Of a stretch of DNA of 64,000 bases, positions 1 through 11,821 are shown one piece after another (the first letter of the stretch is position 1; every line of letters begins with the position of its first letter). A program made the translations under genes and the position numbers. Location: the NCBI GenBank assembly GCA_009823395.1, contig CM020517.1, positions 18,658,501 through 18,722,500 on the forward strand. Direction: 5' to 3'. The DNA comes from Thamnaconus septentrionalis. Lineage: Eukaryota > Chordata > Actinopteri > Tetraodontiformes > Monacanthidae. The notes beneath the pieces were generated by a model. The model was not told where the DNA came from. It did not search any database and was given only the letters and a program-made list of their open reading frames with translations.

Positions 1-351
1 CATGACTCACACTGGGAGCTCAGGTACACAGCGGTTGCCCTTTAGACGTCACAGTAATCTGAACTGACAACAGTTGGAATGAGACACATTTCTGGAGAAA
101 CTCACGGCCAACTCCACTCCACTTGTTTCCTCGTTCAAACTTGTGGCAATGTGACTTTTAACCATTCTTTCCGAGCATGGCTGCAGTGTCAAGCCTGAAA
201 TCAGAATCTGACAACAAAACCACAGTCACACAGTCACAAGAACGCAACACCTCCTCATAGTAAACCTCTGAAACCAAGGGCATCGTGTTTGTTGTGACTA
301 CCAGGTCCTTGAACGTCACAGCTTTCACAACCTGGAATAGATGTCGCCTCG

Positions 352-396
<45 letters not shown>
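352..396. repeat. (ATC)15 trinucleotide repeat next to the EHD splice donor
   Basis: Fifteen uninterrupted ATC units ((GAT)n on the transcribed strand). The array begins 10 nt inside the intron, counted from the exon-1 donor at 406. Confidence 0.95.
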
Positions 397-397
<1 letters not shown>

Positions 398-406
398 GCA
401 CTGTAC

Positions 407-636
407 CTGATGAAGGTGGTCTTCCCCGTGGAGTACTGGCCGACCAGCAGCACCATGGGTTTGCTCTGGAAGTCCGCTGCTTCCAGCGCCGGGGAGTGGA
501 AGTCATGGAAGAGGTAGGTCTCCTCCAGCGGCAGCAGCTTCTTGGTGTACAGGGTCTGCAGTCCCTCCGTCACCGTCTGGTACATCTCCCCGTCCTTGTT
601 GCGGCCACCTTGCTCCTGTTTGACCCAGCTGAACAT
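407..636 (-). CDS. EH-domain-containing protein (EHD4-like), first coding exon only
   Basis: EHD proteins are dynamin-like ATPases that bind and remodel endosomal membranes. The exon starts at the ATG at 636-634 (MFSW..., the family's usual start) and reads through LPLEE, FHSPALE and the P-loop GQYSTGKT (G1 motif), ending at TTFIR. The exon ends in AG followed by a GTACAG donor at 406-401, phase 2; 76 codons plus 2 nt. The P-loop and start match all EHD paralogues; the GGR stretch after MFSW and the LPLEETY reading look closest to EHD4, but one exon cannot settle the paralogue. The remaining exons (rest of the dynamin-type domain, helical domain, EH domain) lie left of position 1. An in-frame ATG lies upstream at 732, but the codons between it and MFSW are encoded by triplet repeats, so I keep 636. 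Family identity is very likely; paralogue uncertain. Confidence 0.88.
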
Positions 637-651
637 GCCGACCAGCGCTTC

Positions 652-697
652 GCTGCTGCTGCTGCTGCTTCTCCTACGACGACGACGACGACGACGC
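652..697. repeat. Paired triplet repeats in the EHD 5' leader: (GCT)6 then (ACG)7
   Basis: (GCT)n at 652-669 and (ACG)n at 676-696 lie 16-60 nt upstream of the EHD ATG on the minus-strand message, where they read (AGC)n and (CGT)n. They are probably in the 5' UTR. No stop lies between the upstream in-frame ATG at 732 and the normal start, so the tract could be read as poly-Arg/poly-Ser, which I consider unlikely. Confidence 0.8.
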
Positions 698-2131
698 GCT
701 GCAGTCCAACTTCCCTCTTTCGATATTTCCACACGGCTCCCCCACTGAATTTCTGCTTACTTCGTCTTTGGGTTTGAGGTGTGTGAGTGTGTGTGCGCGT
801 GTGAGTGTGAGTGTGCGCGCAACGGGCGCGTCTCTGCGTCTGACTGCGTGTGTTTGTTCTGCACACAGTGGCTCCTCTGTGCAGTGATGATGTGACCGCT
901 GCTGCTGCTCCTGCCTACCTGAGGGCACCGCCCTTCCTCTCCGGTGACGCCGGACGTGCACGCGCCTCCACACACACACACACATTCGCCAGAAACGCAC
1001 GACTGCCGTGAAACAGTCGCGACCGTTGTTTTTTTTGTTGTTTTTAAATGAGGTTTCTTATTGTGACGAATTAATGAATCAGTCATTTGCTTTGGCATGG
1101 CGTGTGTGTAATGTGTATCATGTGGTAAATCTTGATTAATAAGTTGGTAATATTTGGAAATGTATTCGTATTGAAGTATTTCCTCAACGTGGAACCTCTT
1201 TGTAATAAAGCACCAATTTGAATGCGATGTCTCTGATTTAAAGCGGTTTCATTTTTGTCTATTTCAGACGATTTTCGCGACGACGCCAGTTTATTTTGAA
1301 GAGGCGTCATCTGACATCCGGTGTGGTTTTCGCCTATTCGACGATCACAGGTGCGGAGAACTCGGCGAGTCTTTGAAGTTTTCCTTTTATATCTTTTGTC
1401 TCGAGTTTCCAGGTCAGTTCCCCTCCGTGGATGCGACTCTGCTCTCCACTCACTGGTCATGGTGCTGCAGACGACGAGGCCGTGTCCTGTAGCGCCCCCT
1501 ATGGACCGAGTGGCCAGGGCGCATCGTGACAGGACCGCCGCTGTCCCTTCCAGTCTGTTGCCAGGTCTGAATGTGCCGCCACAGTGACCCCTGGTGGACA
1601 ACCAGCAGAAGTGTGACGCTAATGACGTCAGAGTCGAACGCAACTAAAAGTTCAAAGCTTTGCTCAAGGACTGGAAACCAGTAGAACCAGACCCTGGGTA
1701 ATTTAGATCCTCTTCATCCCCAGTGGACTTGGTACGTGTCGGCCCAAACCCTTGACGGACCGGGTCAACCAGGACCCCCTACAGCCCACAGAAGCAGCTG
1801 CCCTCAACTCCATCAGGGTCAAACTCTGGCCCGCAGGCCAAGTTTGGCCTCCTCTCAGGTCAGCTGACCTCCTGAGTTCCTTCCTCCATTTCTCACACTG
1901 TTTTCTTCCCACTGCAGGTGGAGATGAGACTCCAGAGGGAGAACCAGTGAAGAGTGGGGCAGCAGCAGCAGCAGCAGCAGGTGTGAGTTTGGTGGCAGCA
2001 CTCGACGGTGAGTTGAAGAATCACAAAGTGAATGAAAAATGACTCGATTCAGTCAAACTGTGATTTTATTGAACTGTGAGCCAATAAAATCACTGGTTGG
2101 GATTAGGGGGTCAGTGTCAGGATTATTATGC
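698..2131. other. Intergenic interval between the EHD gene and drc2
   Basis: No conserved coding segment was recognised. The part next to the EHD gene (about 700-1000) is GC-rich with alternating GT/GC runs and should contain the EHD promoter. A (GCA)n tract sits at 1961-1980. Short open frames at 1083-1643 and 1752-2042 show no recognisable family. Confidence 0.5.
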
Positions 2132-2150
2132 TTTATTTTGTCGTTTTATT
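2132..2150 (-). terminator. Candidate drc2 poly(A) signals
   Basis: Two AATAAA hexamers on the minus strand (2137-2132 and 2150-2145) lie 17-35 nt after the drc2 stop codon, implying an unusually short 3' UTR. Confidence 0.55.
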
Positions 2151-2166
2151 TCCTCCTTCTTCATCG

Positions 2167-5100
2167 CTACAGTGCGTGCCTGGCTGCGTGAACGGCCTCG
2201 ATGACGGTGTACTGCCCCCTGGTGTCCAGCAGCGGGCCGGCGGTGGCGGTGGTGGGTGCGGGCGACACGGCCAGCAGCGGCTGGCTGCCGTACAGGGCGT
2301 CCTCGCTCAGCGTCAGGCCGTCCAGCTGCTGCTGCAGCAGCAGGCGCAGCTGCTGGCTGTCGCCGCTCACGTCGTCTCGGTGTTTGCGCAGAGCCTCTCG
2401 CTGCAGCACCGCCGTGTTGATGCTGCGCATCAGCTGCGGCAGCTCCAGCAGCTCGCACGATTCCTGAGACCCAGGGAAGAAGATTGGAGATTTTAAAGGT
2501 GGCATCATAAAAAAAAAAAGGAAGTGAGCAGCAAAAATAACGGAAGCTAATTAAAAAAAGAAGTTAATGTCGAACTGAAAAATCAAAAAATTGATTTCAA
2601 GTAGGTAACTTTAAATTAGCCAATTTCCGATCTTTCGAAGTCTGATGTAATCATAACACTGTGGACTGTTGTACAATGTTTTCCCAGCAGATGGCGTCGT
2701 TACCCTGATGAATGTAGCTTCGACAAGTGTTACCAGCTGTCTGGAAGCCAATGGCCTCCACTGTGAGCACCTCTTGTCATTGTAGAGGTCAAAGGTCACT
2801 TGTATTGATCTCATGAGGTCTGAATAAATTGGATATGCATATATATGTACAAATATACAGGAATTTTTTTAAAATCTGAAATTGAAATTTTGCATGTATG
2901 TAATATGAAGTTGTGTATTGTCCAGTATGAAGCTTTGCTTTGGTCCATATTCAGGTTGTTTGGCTCATCTTAAAAGGTTCACTGTTCTATCTGGAGGAAG
3001 ATTCTTTTCAATAAATATCAACGTTGGCCTTTGTCCAAGTTTGACATCTTAGCTCCACTGAGTGTTTGACTCCGACCTCCTGCAGTGGAGGAAAGAGCTC
3101 TGGAACTTCACCTGTGTCTGTCCAGCTGCTTCAGCCCCACCTCCCTCCGCCTCCTCTGCCAGGAACAGCGCTGAGGTGATGCTCCTCTGTTCGTTCTCCA
3201 GTTTGTGATACATCTCAGCCACACGCAGAACCCTCTCGCCCTGGATGGCAGCGCAGGAAAACATCCAGAGGGTCAAGTAGAATACAAAGTGGAGGACGTG
3301 GGGGAAGCTGGGTCAGCCTGACCTTGGTGATGGTGGCCTCCAGCTTCTTGGTGGCTTTGTTGCTGAGCACCGTGAGGCTGCTCAGCTGCTTCCTCGCCTC
3401 CGTCTGAGCCTGAATCAGCTGCTCACGGATCTCCCGGGTCTTCTGCTTCACGTAGTTGCCCTCGGCGATCAGATCCTCCTCCACCGACTGCTTTTTCGTT
3501 TTGTCGGAGCTCAGCATCTGCCTCATGAGGATGACCGCCTCCTAGAGGAAGGAGGAGGGAATTTCAAGGAGAGAATTTGAGAACCTCAACAGTTTTAACA
3601 CGTTAAAGTTCCAGTGTGTCATATTTGGCCACTTTAATATAATGTATTATATTTCAATTACTTTAAGAAAAGTGTATAGTCGCAGTACAATAAGTCATGT
3701 GGTTTTACTACTCATAGACACAAATTTCAGAATAAAGCTCAAATGTGACCGCTAAAGGTCAAGCGTGTAATATTTTGAGTTTTTGAAGAAGAAACAGCGA
3801 CATCAAGTGGTTACACTTTCACTGTTTCACTCCCTCTCCTGAGCTTGCCAGTGAGCTACGGTGGCCTGCGCACCCAAACCTGGTTACCTGGTCCACTTTC
3901 TTCTTGGTTGGTTTATTTGAAGATGCACTGACCCAATGACTTCTGTCATACTGCAAGTATATACTTTGATGAATAAATTTATGGGCAGCATGTTCAGTTT
4001 TTACCAACATAAAAATCTTAAATGGAGCCAAATATGACCCACTGGACCTTTACTCAAAGCCCGCGTGCTGCCTTCTCGGACCTGCAGTTTTTCGGCCCGC
4101 TTCATCTCCGAGTCAGTGCTCTGGATGAGCTGGTGGTTTTTGGAGAGAAGATGGTCCAGTTTCTTGGCCTCTCGGTTGCAGACCTTCTCATCCTCCTGCT
4201 TCTGGAGGATCTCCTCCTTGGTGGCCTGCGTCATGCTGGTGGTCTGTCACATGGGCCAGAGAAGACAAAGACATCAGGTCTTTGAAAGCTGTGAGGTGGA
4301 AGAAAGGTCAGGGGTCAAGTGTGAGGTACCCAGCTGTGATGAGCTCCCTGATAGGTGGTGATGACGTCGCTGTACAGCGTGTCCGTCTCGTCCATCACCG
4401 CCTTGTTCTGCTGTTCGGCAGTGAAGGCCACGTCCTCCAGAGCTCGCTGCTGCCTGGTGTCTGCCAGCATCTGCTTCCTGCAACCGCACGCATGTCTCAC
4501 TTCATCGCCGTCCACACTCTGCAGCTCAATCTATTCTAGATCTTTATTGAAATGACTGTGAAAACATGGAGGAAGTGGTGCTGCGCGGGCTGCAGGAGGC
4601 CCGGCCACCTGCTGACCTCTCAGAGTTGAACTTGGAGGTGAGCAGCTGCAGGCCGCTCTCCCACTGCTGCTGCAGGATCCTCAGCCTCTTGTTCTGCACC
4701 GCCTGCAGGCGCTTGAGGTTCCTGACGTGGATGCAGCGCACCTCTGCCGCCTGCTGGTCGGCCTTGTGGATGTCGGCCTCCAGGTTGTGCAGCAGGCAGT
4801 CCAGGCCGTCCAGGTGCCTCTCGAACGTCTGGCTCAGCACGATGACGTCGTGCCGCAGCTCGGCCGTGCGCGTCTGCCGCAGGATGGAGCGCCAGCCGTC
4901 GTTGACCTTCAGCAGGTTCACCGCAGTGTTGCTCTCCTCCATCTGGAGCTTGTCCTGGAGTGAAAGATTATCCTCATTGATCATTGATGTCATGATGAAA
5001 AGTTCAACATTTTAAAAGCATTTAAAAACACATTTTTTAAAATGTTCAGGTTCAGAAAGGTCGTGACTATCCATCTATCCATCCATCCATCTCTCTCGAT

Positions 5101-5767
5101 CCATCTCTCCATCTATCCATCCATCTATCTATATCTATCATCCATCCATATATCCATCTATCTATCTATCTATCCATCCATCCATCTCTCTCTCACTATC
5201 TATCATCCATCCATCCATCTATCCATCCATCTATCCATCTATCTATATATCTATCATCCATCCATCCATCCACATATCCATCCATCCATCTATCCATCTA
5301 TCTATCTATCTATCTATCATCCATCCATATATCCATCTATCTATCTATCCATCCATCCATCCATCTCTCTCCATCCATCCATCTATTTATCTATCTATCA
5401 TCCATCCATCCATCTATCTATCTATCTATCATCCATCCATCCATCCATCTCTCTCCATCTATCCATCTATCTATCTATCTATCATCCATCCATCCATCCA
5501 TCTCTCTCCATCCATCCATCTATTTATCTATCTATCATCCATCCATCCATCTATCTATCTATCTATCATCCATCCATCCATCCACATATCCATCCATCCA
5601 TCTATCCATCTATCCCAGTGTGGTGATGTCACCTTGAGGAAGAGTGTGAGCAGCTCCTCCTTCTTCCTGGCCGCCTCCTCCTCGGCCTGGGCTTTCTGCT
5701 GCAGGTAGACCACTCGCTCCTCCTCCGTCATGTCGGCCGTCGGGTCCTTCTTGCCTTTCTTGGGCAT
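2167..5767 (-). CDS. drc2: Dynein regulatory complex subunit 2 (CCDC65), complete, 7 exons
   Basis: DRC2 is a coiled-coil subunit of the nexin-dynein regulatory complex that links outer doublets and controls motility of cilia and flagella. Coding exons, 5' to 3': 5767-5633, 4954-4617, 4477-4330, 4243-4082, 3541-3323, 3240-3112, 2463-2167. Phases agree at every junction and give 475 aa, close to the human length of about 484. The N-terminus MPKKGKK, the block [13 protein letters not shown], the Lys/Glu/Gln-rich helical body and the C-terminus [14 protein letters not shown] are diagnostic. The start is the first ATG of the exon and matches the family's MPKK. The central coiled coil around the exon 3/4 junction seems about 25-30 residues shorter than I remember for mammals. 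Intron 1 carries a 550-bp tetranucleotide repeat; the intron between exons 4 and 5 carries a MITE-like element. Confidence 0.93.
3603..4052. mobile_element. MITE-like element, TIR 'AAAGGTCCAGTGTGTAA' family, copy 1 (drc2 intron)
   Basis: The left end AAAGTTCCAGTGTGTCATA (3604) and right end ACCCACTGGACCTTTA (to about 4052) are inverted repeats of one another. The interior is shared with copies at 12.9, 28.7, 31.0 and 38.2 kb (for example CTCCTGAGCTGCCAGTGA and TTGGTTGGTTTATTTGA-type blocks). A second internal start, AAAGGTCAAGCGTGTAATA at about 3755, suggests a composite of one inverted arm and one fuller copy. No coding capacity. Confidence 0.7.
5068..5615. repeat. (ATCC/ATCT)n tetranucleotide array in drc2 intron 1
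   Basis: About 550 bp of mixed ATCC, ATCT and occasional ATAT/CTCT units, ending 18 nt from the exon-1 donor (5632). A higher-order block of roughly 75-150 bp recurs several times. It creates a Ser/Ile/His-rich open frame that is not a gene. Confidence 0.95.
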
Positions 5768-8719
5768 GGTGCTGGTGCCTCTGCTCTCTCACCTCACTCC
5801 TGCAAACTGCTGACGTGGCTCAGCTGAACCTGAACACACCACCACAGTCTTTTCTCCAAAGTCCAACCTCACAGTGATCAGAGGAAGCAGTTGCATGGAA
5901 AAGTGAAGCTGTGTGGAGTTGTTTGTGGCGGACCGTCACGTGTTTGTGTGTTAAAATGTCAGCATCATTTCCGTGCTTTCATTTCACTTGTTTAAAACAA
6001 ACAACATTAAGCTCAATATAAAAACATTCTTGAGACCAGCGTTGCTTTGTGAATGCCAGATTTGCATTGGTCATAACAAAACACATTTGGAATAAAACTA
6101 AACAAATTGTTAGTGCAGTTCCTTTTTCCACCGTAACAACTTTTAGCCAGACTCAAAATGAAGTTTCACCAAATTCAGAGAGCAGATTGAGTAAAGTCTC
6201 ATTGTCCACCCCAGCAGAGATCACTAAAATAATCATGCCAGATGCTGACGAAATATTAAAATTAAAGAAAAAAAAAAAAAAAATCAATGTGTTTTTAAGC
6301 ACTTATTCATTTGTTTAATATTCTAAAATTGCTCCATTCGAGTTGGAGATGAAAATAAAGGCTCTAAAACTTGAGCAGCCTTATAAATGACCCATACAAT
6401 AATCATCATAACAATTTTTTTTTTTTTTTTTTTTTACATATTCTAAAGATCGAGTCCGAACAGGTGGATTCAGACACGACAGTCTTGTGTCTCTCCTACC
6501 TTTCACTCGCGTCCTCTGGCTCAATGAGTCGATCTGTTGCGGACCAGTCACAGATAAAAGTCACAACATCTCTGTGCGAAATAAATAAATAAAAAATCAT
6601 CCGAGCACCGAGATTAAAGTCCCAACTCGGAAACTGTGTGTCTGTCTGAACAACACGACGGCCGCCGTGTTTACCCTGGTCTCCATGGCAACAGCAGGAC
6701 ACACGAGCCGCCGTCTGTGTCCACACATAGGCCGCCTACACACTTTGTCATTGTATGGCTGTACAATTGTGCAAAAAAATGTGCAATGAGTCAATAATTA
6801 CGTCCCGTTTTTCCAGGATAACCTCAACTTCCAGTATCTGCTAGTTATTGACCTGCACTGTGTGTTCATGACCCGCAACATTAGTTTAAAATGTGTGAGA
6901 TAAACAACAACTGGGGGCGCGAGAGGAGAAAGGAAGTGACTCGTTGTTCTTCTTCCGGGTTGGAAAAGTTGCCTCGTTCCCGTCGAGTCCCAACAAGGAC
7001 ACAGCAGCGGACGGACGCCACTGAAAAACACGTCAACACAGCCGAAGGCGTTACACTGACTGACGGAATCGAGAGTTGTAAAAGATGGAAACCGAATGAA
7101 TCAATAAAGGAGTCATTTGGAGAAGCTCATTACGCCTGTACGGTGGCCCAGTTGGGCCACTAGACGGCAGAGCAATGTAATGATTCTGATGTAACGTCAT
7201 TGGACACGCCATGGCAACCGTTTAAAAATAAGTGTATTTATTGAGATTCACAGGAAGAACAGATAATAATAACAATAATAATAAATACAGAAAAGGACAG
7301 AACCACCATTGAAGGTTTGATGCCATCGTGACATCGCGCCAATTCAGCTCCATCTGCTGCATTTCAAAGGTTTTGCATTTCAAACCACAGAACTCTAGAA
7401 AGAAAGTTTTAAACTGGTTATTTCTAAAATGGTTATTTCTAAAATTGTGACGTTCACACTTGCTGTTGTGTGCATCCTCTCCTCTGCTTCCTTCTCCCTT
7501 TTTCCTGTTTAGATTTTCCCCGTGTGTTTTTTTTTTTTCTTTGATGCTTTTTGCTGGACACGTGGTTATCAGAGTAGGCTGTGCATTTTAATTGACCTGA
7601 TTTCATGATCGCTTTTTACTTATTATCACTATTATTTCCACCCTGACATTAGAACTTCGAGCTTCATTTTCTGTACATTTAATGTCAACAGTGTCATTCT
7701 TTTTATACACAGACAAAAGTTGTTTTTTTTCCTCCAAAGTCCGATCTTACAATACAATAAAGAAAAGAATTTCATGAAAAAGTGAAGACGTTTGGAATAT
7801 TATTATCTGTTTATGTGGAACTTATATGTTTTAAATGTCATGTTAACTTCATTTCACTCGTTAAAACAGCCAATAACCCCAATATTCTGTCAGCTGCAGT
7901 GAGCTTTTCTTCTGTATGTATTCATCAGCTGAAGAAAAATGGAAAAACTGTAGCGGCGACACTCTGACAAATATACATGAGGTTAAGTACAGAGTCAACA
8001 GTAAGAAGTTCATAATAAATGTAAGCAAAGAAATAACATTATGTGTATAAAGTCGTCCTGCCTCACTGACGACCAGTTTGAAGAAATATGGTGACAGATT
8101 GGTTTGAGTCACATGTTTATGTTTAAAAACAGTTGAAAGAGCTCCGCAATGTAATTAACAGCAGCACTTGATTCAAAAGGATCTCATGCTGCAGAGTAAA
8201 AACCAACCTAGCATCTAACATAACTAAAAAGTACACAAACTCTTTATTTCTTACACATTCTGTACAATAATGGGCCTTGCGGTCATGACGTGAAATCATT
8301 GACTGAATCACAATGGCCTCTAGAAGAGTGTGAAGCAAATTCACCATAAAGAATTAGCCAGTCATATGTGAGCTGTGCGATGAAATCCTTTCTGAATGAC
8401 AACCAAGGACGTCTCGGATTGGTGCAGGAAATGCGGACGGAAGATTGGATTCAAATACAAACACGTTGAAGTTTAGAAGGAACAAAACAAATTCAGTGGT
8501 TTGAGATGTGAGGGTGATATTGTCAAGGTGCCTATTTTATCACAAAAACATATCATAATGTCAGACTGATAGAATAAATTAGCTTTTTTTTTTTTTTTCA
8601 CCTGAATTGAATTTTCAAAATGTTATTTTGTTTGAACATTTCATTATCAAAACACATGTGTAATTAAAACATTACAATGTCATTTTTCAGCCGGCATTTC
8701 TCCGATATCGTACATTAAT
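5768..8719. other. Intergenic interval between drc2 and coch
   Basis: No coding segment was recognised. It is mostly AT-rich with homopolymers (A-run 6267-6282, T-run 6415-6435, T-runs near 7530 and 8586). A GC- and CpG-richer island at about 6600-7080 contains the FOX/X-box pair and an ETS-like TTCCGGGTT (6954), so it is the best candidate promoter region, probably for drc2. A possible acceptor (TTTGCAG|GAG) just upstream of the drc2 ATG hints at a non-coding first exon there. Confidence 0.5.
6667..6692 (+). promoter_or_regulatory. FOX motif beside an RFX X-box-like element
   Basis: TGTTTACC (6668-6675) matches the FOXJ1/forkhead core. It is followed by GTCTCCATGGCAAC (6679-6692), whose right half GGCAAC is a perfect RFX half-site and whose left half is degenerate. 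A second CCATGGCAAC lies at about 7209-7218. FOXJ1 and RFX co-regulate motile-cilium genes, and drc2 starts about 0.9 kb away and reads away from this site. Function is inferred. Confidence 0.45.
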
Positions 8720-8725
8720 TTTATT
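8720..8725 (-). terminator. Candidate coch poly(A) signal
   Basis: AATAAA on the minus strand about 320 nt beyond the coch stop codon. It is the nearest canonical hexamer I saw downstream of the gene. Confidence 0.4.
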
Positions 8726-9047
8726 TAAACTAACTTTTGAAGAAGTATACTCTACTGTTCGCTATTGTTTGTTGGCGCCTGCTGCTGCTGCTTATTGTTT
8801 CTTTGATATTCTGCTCTTCCCGTTCAGTGTTTTCTTGTCCTTATCATTAAATAGGAAAAAAAAAAAAAGTTTTTGATATTTGCGTGTTGCGTTTTATATA
8901 CATTTCAACATCAATGTGTAATGCATATATACAGCGCTCTTGTTCCTCCGTCATAGTACGGACTCCATACTGTTAGTCGTGACTTGACAGAGTGACTGCA
9001 GCTCAGCTCAGTTAGAGACCTCGCAGGAGAAGCAATGAGAAGGTGCG

Positions 9048-11469
9048 TTAGTTCTTCTCGGTGAAGTCGCGGCAGATGCCTCGGACCACCGGAGCGATGA
9101 ACTCGGCCAGCCCGCTGAACTCTCTGCTGAAGAAGGTGTGAGTGTCCTTGGGCTCCGAGGCGATGGCCTTCAGGTCGTCGATGGGAGCCCAGGCCACGCC
9201 CACCGAGTAGATGGTGATGTCTGACACAAAGGAGAGCGACGCGTCACAAAAGGCAGTGGAAAAATGCACTCGACTGTGGATGAATCTGTGGCAACTGTGT
9301 GATGTTATCGTGTCAATATGGAGCGGAGCTTCTGAGGAACATCTCCAGCAGGGCTTAGAGGAGGCCTACAGAGATGCAAGTGAATGTTTTAGGTCAGCAC
9401 AACAACACTCACCTTCTTTGTGCGCCTCTACTGCTGGTTGTCTGACATCGTCATACGATTGGCCGTCCGTCACCACAATCAGGAAGTTGCGGCCCGGTCC
9501 CATTCGTCTGGAGGGAGAAAAGAAGAACTTTGAGAATTACAGACAATGAGCTTCACACCAGAACCAAAAACCTGCAAACTGCACAGGTACTTTGTGGAAA
9601 TTTTAGAAATATCGCTTTTATTTTGTGAAGAATTGTCGTGGAAACGCAGATAGCGACTGACAGATGAGTGTTTGGACCTTCTCAAGGTTTCTACCATCTG
9701 GTGTCACTGTTGCTACTGTGGGAACATTCAGCTTGCAGCATGTACATGCAAAACGCCCTAAGGGGGGGAAACATATGAAGGTAGAGATCTCCAATCATAC
9801 TTGAAGAGGTTGCGAGTGCAATATCTGATGGCCTCTCCGGTGGCGGTTCCTCCGCTCATGTAGGCGATCCTCCTCACAGCGTTGATGGTGTCGTCTTTAG
9901 TCTTGTGGTCGTAGAGGCCGAACTCCAGCCTCTGGTCATAAGTGAACTGCACAGCACCTGGAGACCCAGCACACTGTCAGTCTAAAGGCTTTTCCACTGC
10001 AGAGAGAGAGAGAGACACTGTGATGCAGTGACACGCACCAGCCCGGGCTCCCATGTCGGAGATGTCGAAGCTGCTGACGATTCCTGCCAGGAAGTCCAGC
10101 ACCAGCTGGAAGTTGGGATGTCCCACGCTGGACGAGCCGTCGATGAGGAACCCGATGTTGACCGAGTTGTAGCAGGTTTTGCCTTGAAGACACAGAACAT
10201 TTCAGCATGGCAGCCATAACTTCCATCACTGTATTGAAAACTGAGTTGCGAACTTGCTAGCAGCCTGCTGAGAATGATCACGCTGGATTCATCAATCCAA
10301 CTGAATGGATTGAAACTCATCTTGGTTTCAGAGCTTCAGACTGAGCAAACGACTGCTTCTTCAATCTGCTTGTTCCACAGGTGTGTGACTTACTGCAGAG
10401 CATGTTGTCCTGTGAGCAGAACCTCTGGGTAAGGGCCTTGATGTGTTTGGTGGTGCTGAACCAGCTCGGGATCATGTAATTGAAGAAGCCATTGTCTTTG
10501 CACACCGCCTGGAAGCAGGAGCAGGAGAGGAAACACTTGAAAGGACAACGTTTCTGAGCGCTGGAAGGTTAAAGTCCCAGGCGTTGACACAAGATGTGAA
10601 GTTTGTCCTCTGCGTTTGACGCCTCATCCCCTGAGGGAGCGGTGGGCAGCAGCGGTACTGCGCCCCGGGAATCACCAGCTGCGTTTCCATGACCCGCTAG
10701 AACTGCGCAAAAACTAAATATGGCAATAAAAACATGTGACCAGTGAAAATGGTGCGTTATGATTGGACGGAGGACGTGACGAGAATTGTACTTTGTAAAA
10801 AAACTTTCACGGAAACGCAGCCATTGGCTGATCTAACTTCCCAAGTCCAACCCTGAATACTGGGGGCCAAGCAGGGAGGCAGTGGGGACCATTCTCCCAG
10901 TCTTTGGTCTGACCCGGCTGGGCGTCGAACCCACAACCTGCCAGTCTCAGAGCAGACACTCTACCCACTGGACCGCTGAGCTGGCTCTACACAGCCATAG
11001 AACCAAAATATCTTGTATGCACAAAGAAAAGGCTTGGACCTTCTTCATGAAGTCCTTGTCCGGCACCATGTTGAGCTCCTCAGGTGCAGGTTTGGCCACG
11101 GACACCAGGAAGACGTTGATGCCGGACTCCCTGGCCAGCGTGGCGGCCTGCTCCAGGTTGTCGGAGGGCCAGCCGTCGATCAGCACGATGATCACCCTGG
11201 GGTGACCGCGCCGGGCGCCGTTCTCCTGGCTGAAGAAGGTCCTGGCTGCGTGCGTGATGGCTTTACCTGCCCGAGGGGAGGCAACGCGATGAAGGCTTGT
11301 GGGAAATGAAGTCATGGGACACTTTATTTTCAGGATTGAGGTTCAGCAACATCTAACTGCTGCTTTGTCACATCCCAACAGCACCCAAGTCTCAAACTAA
11401 GATCTCCACATTGTATTGTTTTTTTTTACTCTGAACTAAAATGTCTTATAGCATTTTTAACACACTACC

Positions 11470-11505
<36 letters not shown>

Positions 11506-11639
11506 TGTTGCCATGTGTGTTCTACCTGTGTTGGTTTCTCCTCCCAGGAAGAGCAGCTCCTTGATGGCAAACAGCATCTCTTTGGGCTGAGTGTAGTTCG
11601 ACAGCAAGAACTCTGTTCTGGGGTCGTCACTGCGTGGGC

Positions 11640-11688
<49 letters not shown>

Positions 11689-11776
11689 ATACAAGATGAT
11701 TGACTGACTTGTTTTGCGTTTTGATTTTCTTCATGATGAGGAGAAAAACATGGGCTCCATCAGGTGAGAACCACTG

Positions 11777-11821
<45 letters not shown>

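Noticed and set aside
1752..2042. 96-codon plus-strand frame between the EHD gene and drc2
   Set aside because: No recognisable domain, includes a GCA repeat, and no supporting splice or promoter features.
5042..5626. 194-codon Ser/Ile/His-rich open frame
   Set aside because: Translation of the ATCC/ATCT repeat in drc2 intron 1, antisense to the gene.
10838..10995. Possible tRNA gene (A-box and B-box present on the minus strand)
   Set aside because: The head lacks a proper acceptor stem and continues into a SINE body, so it is a retroposon.
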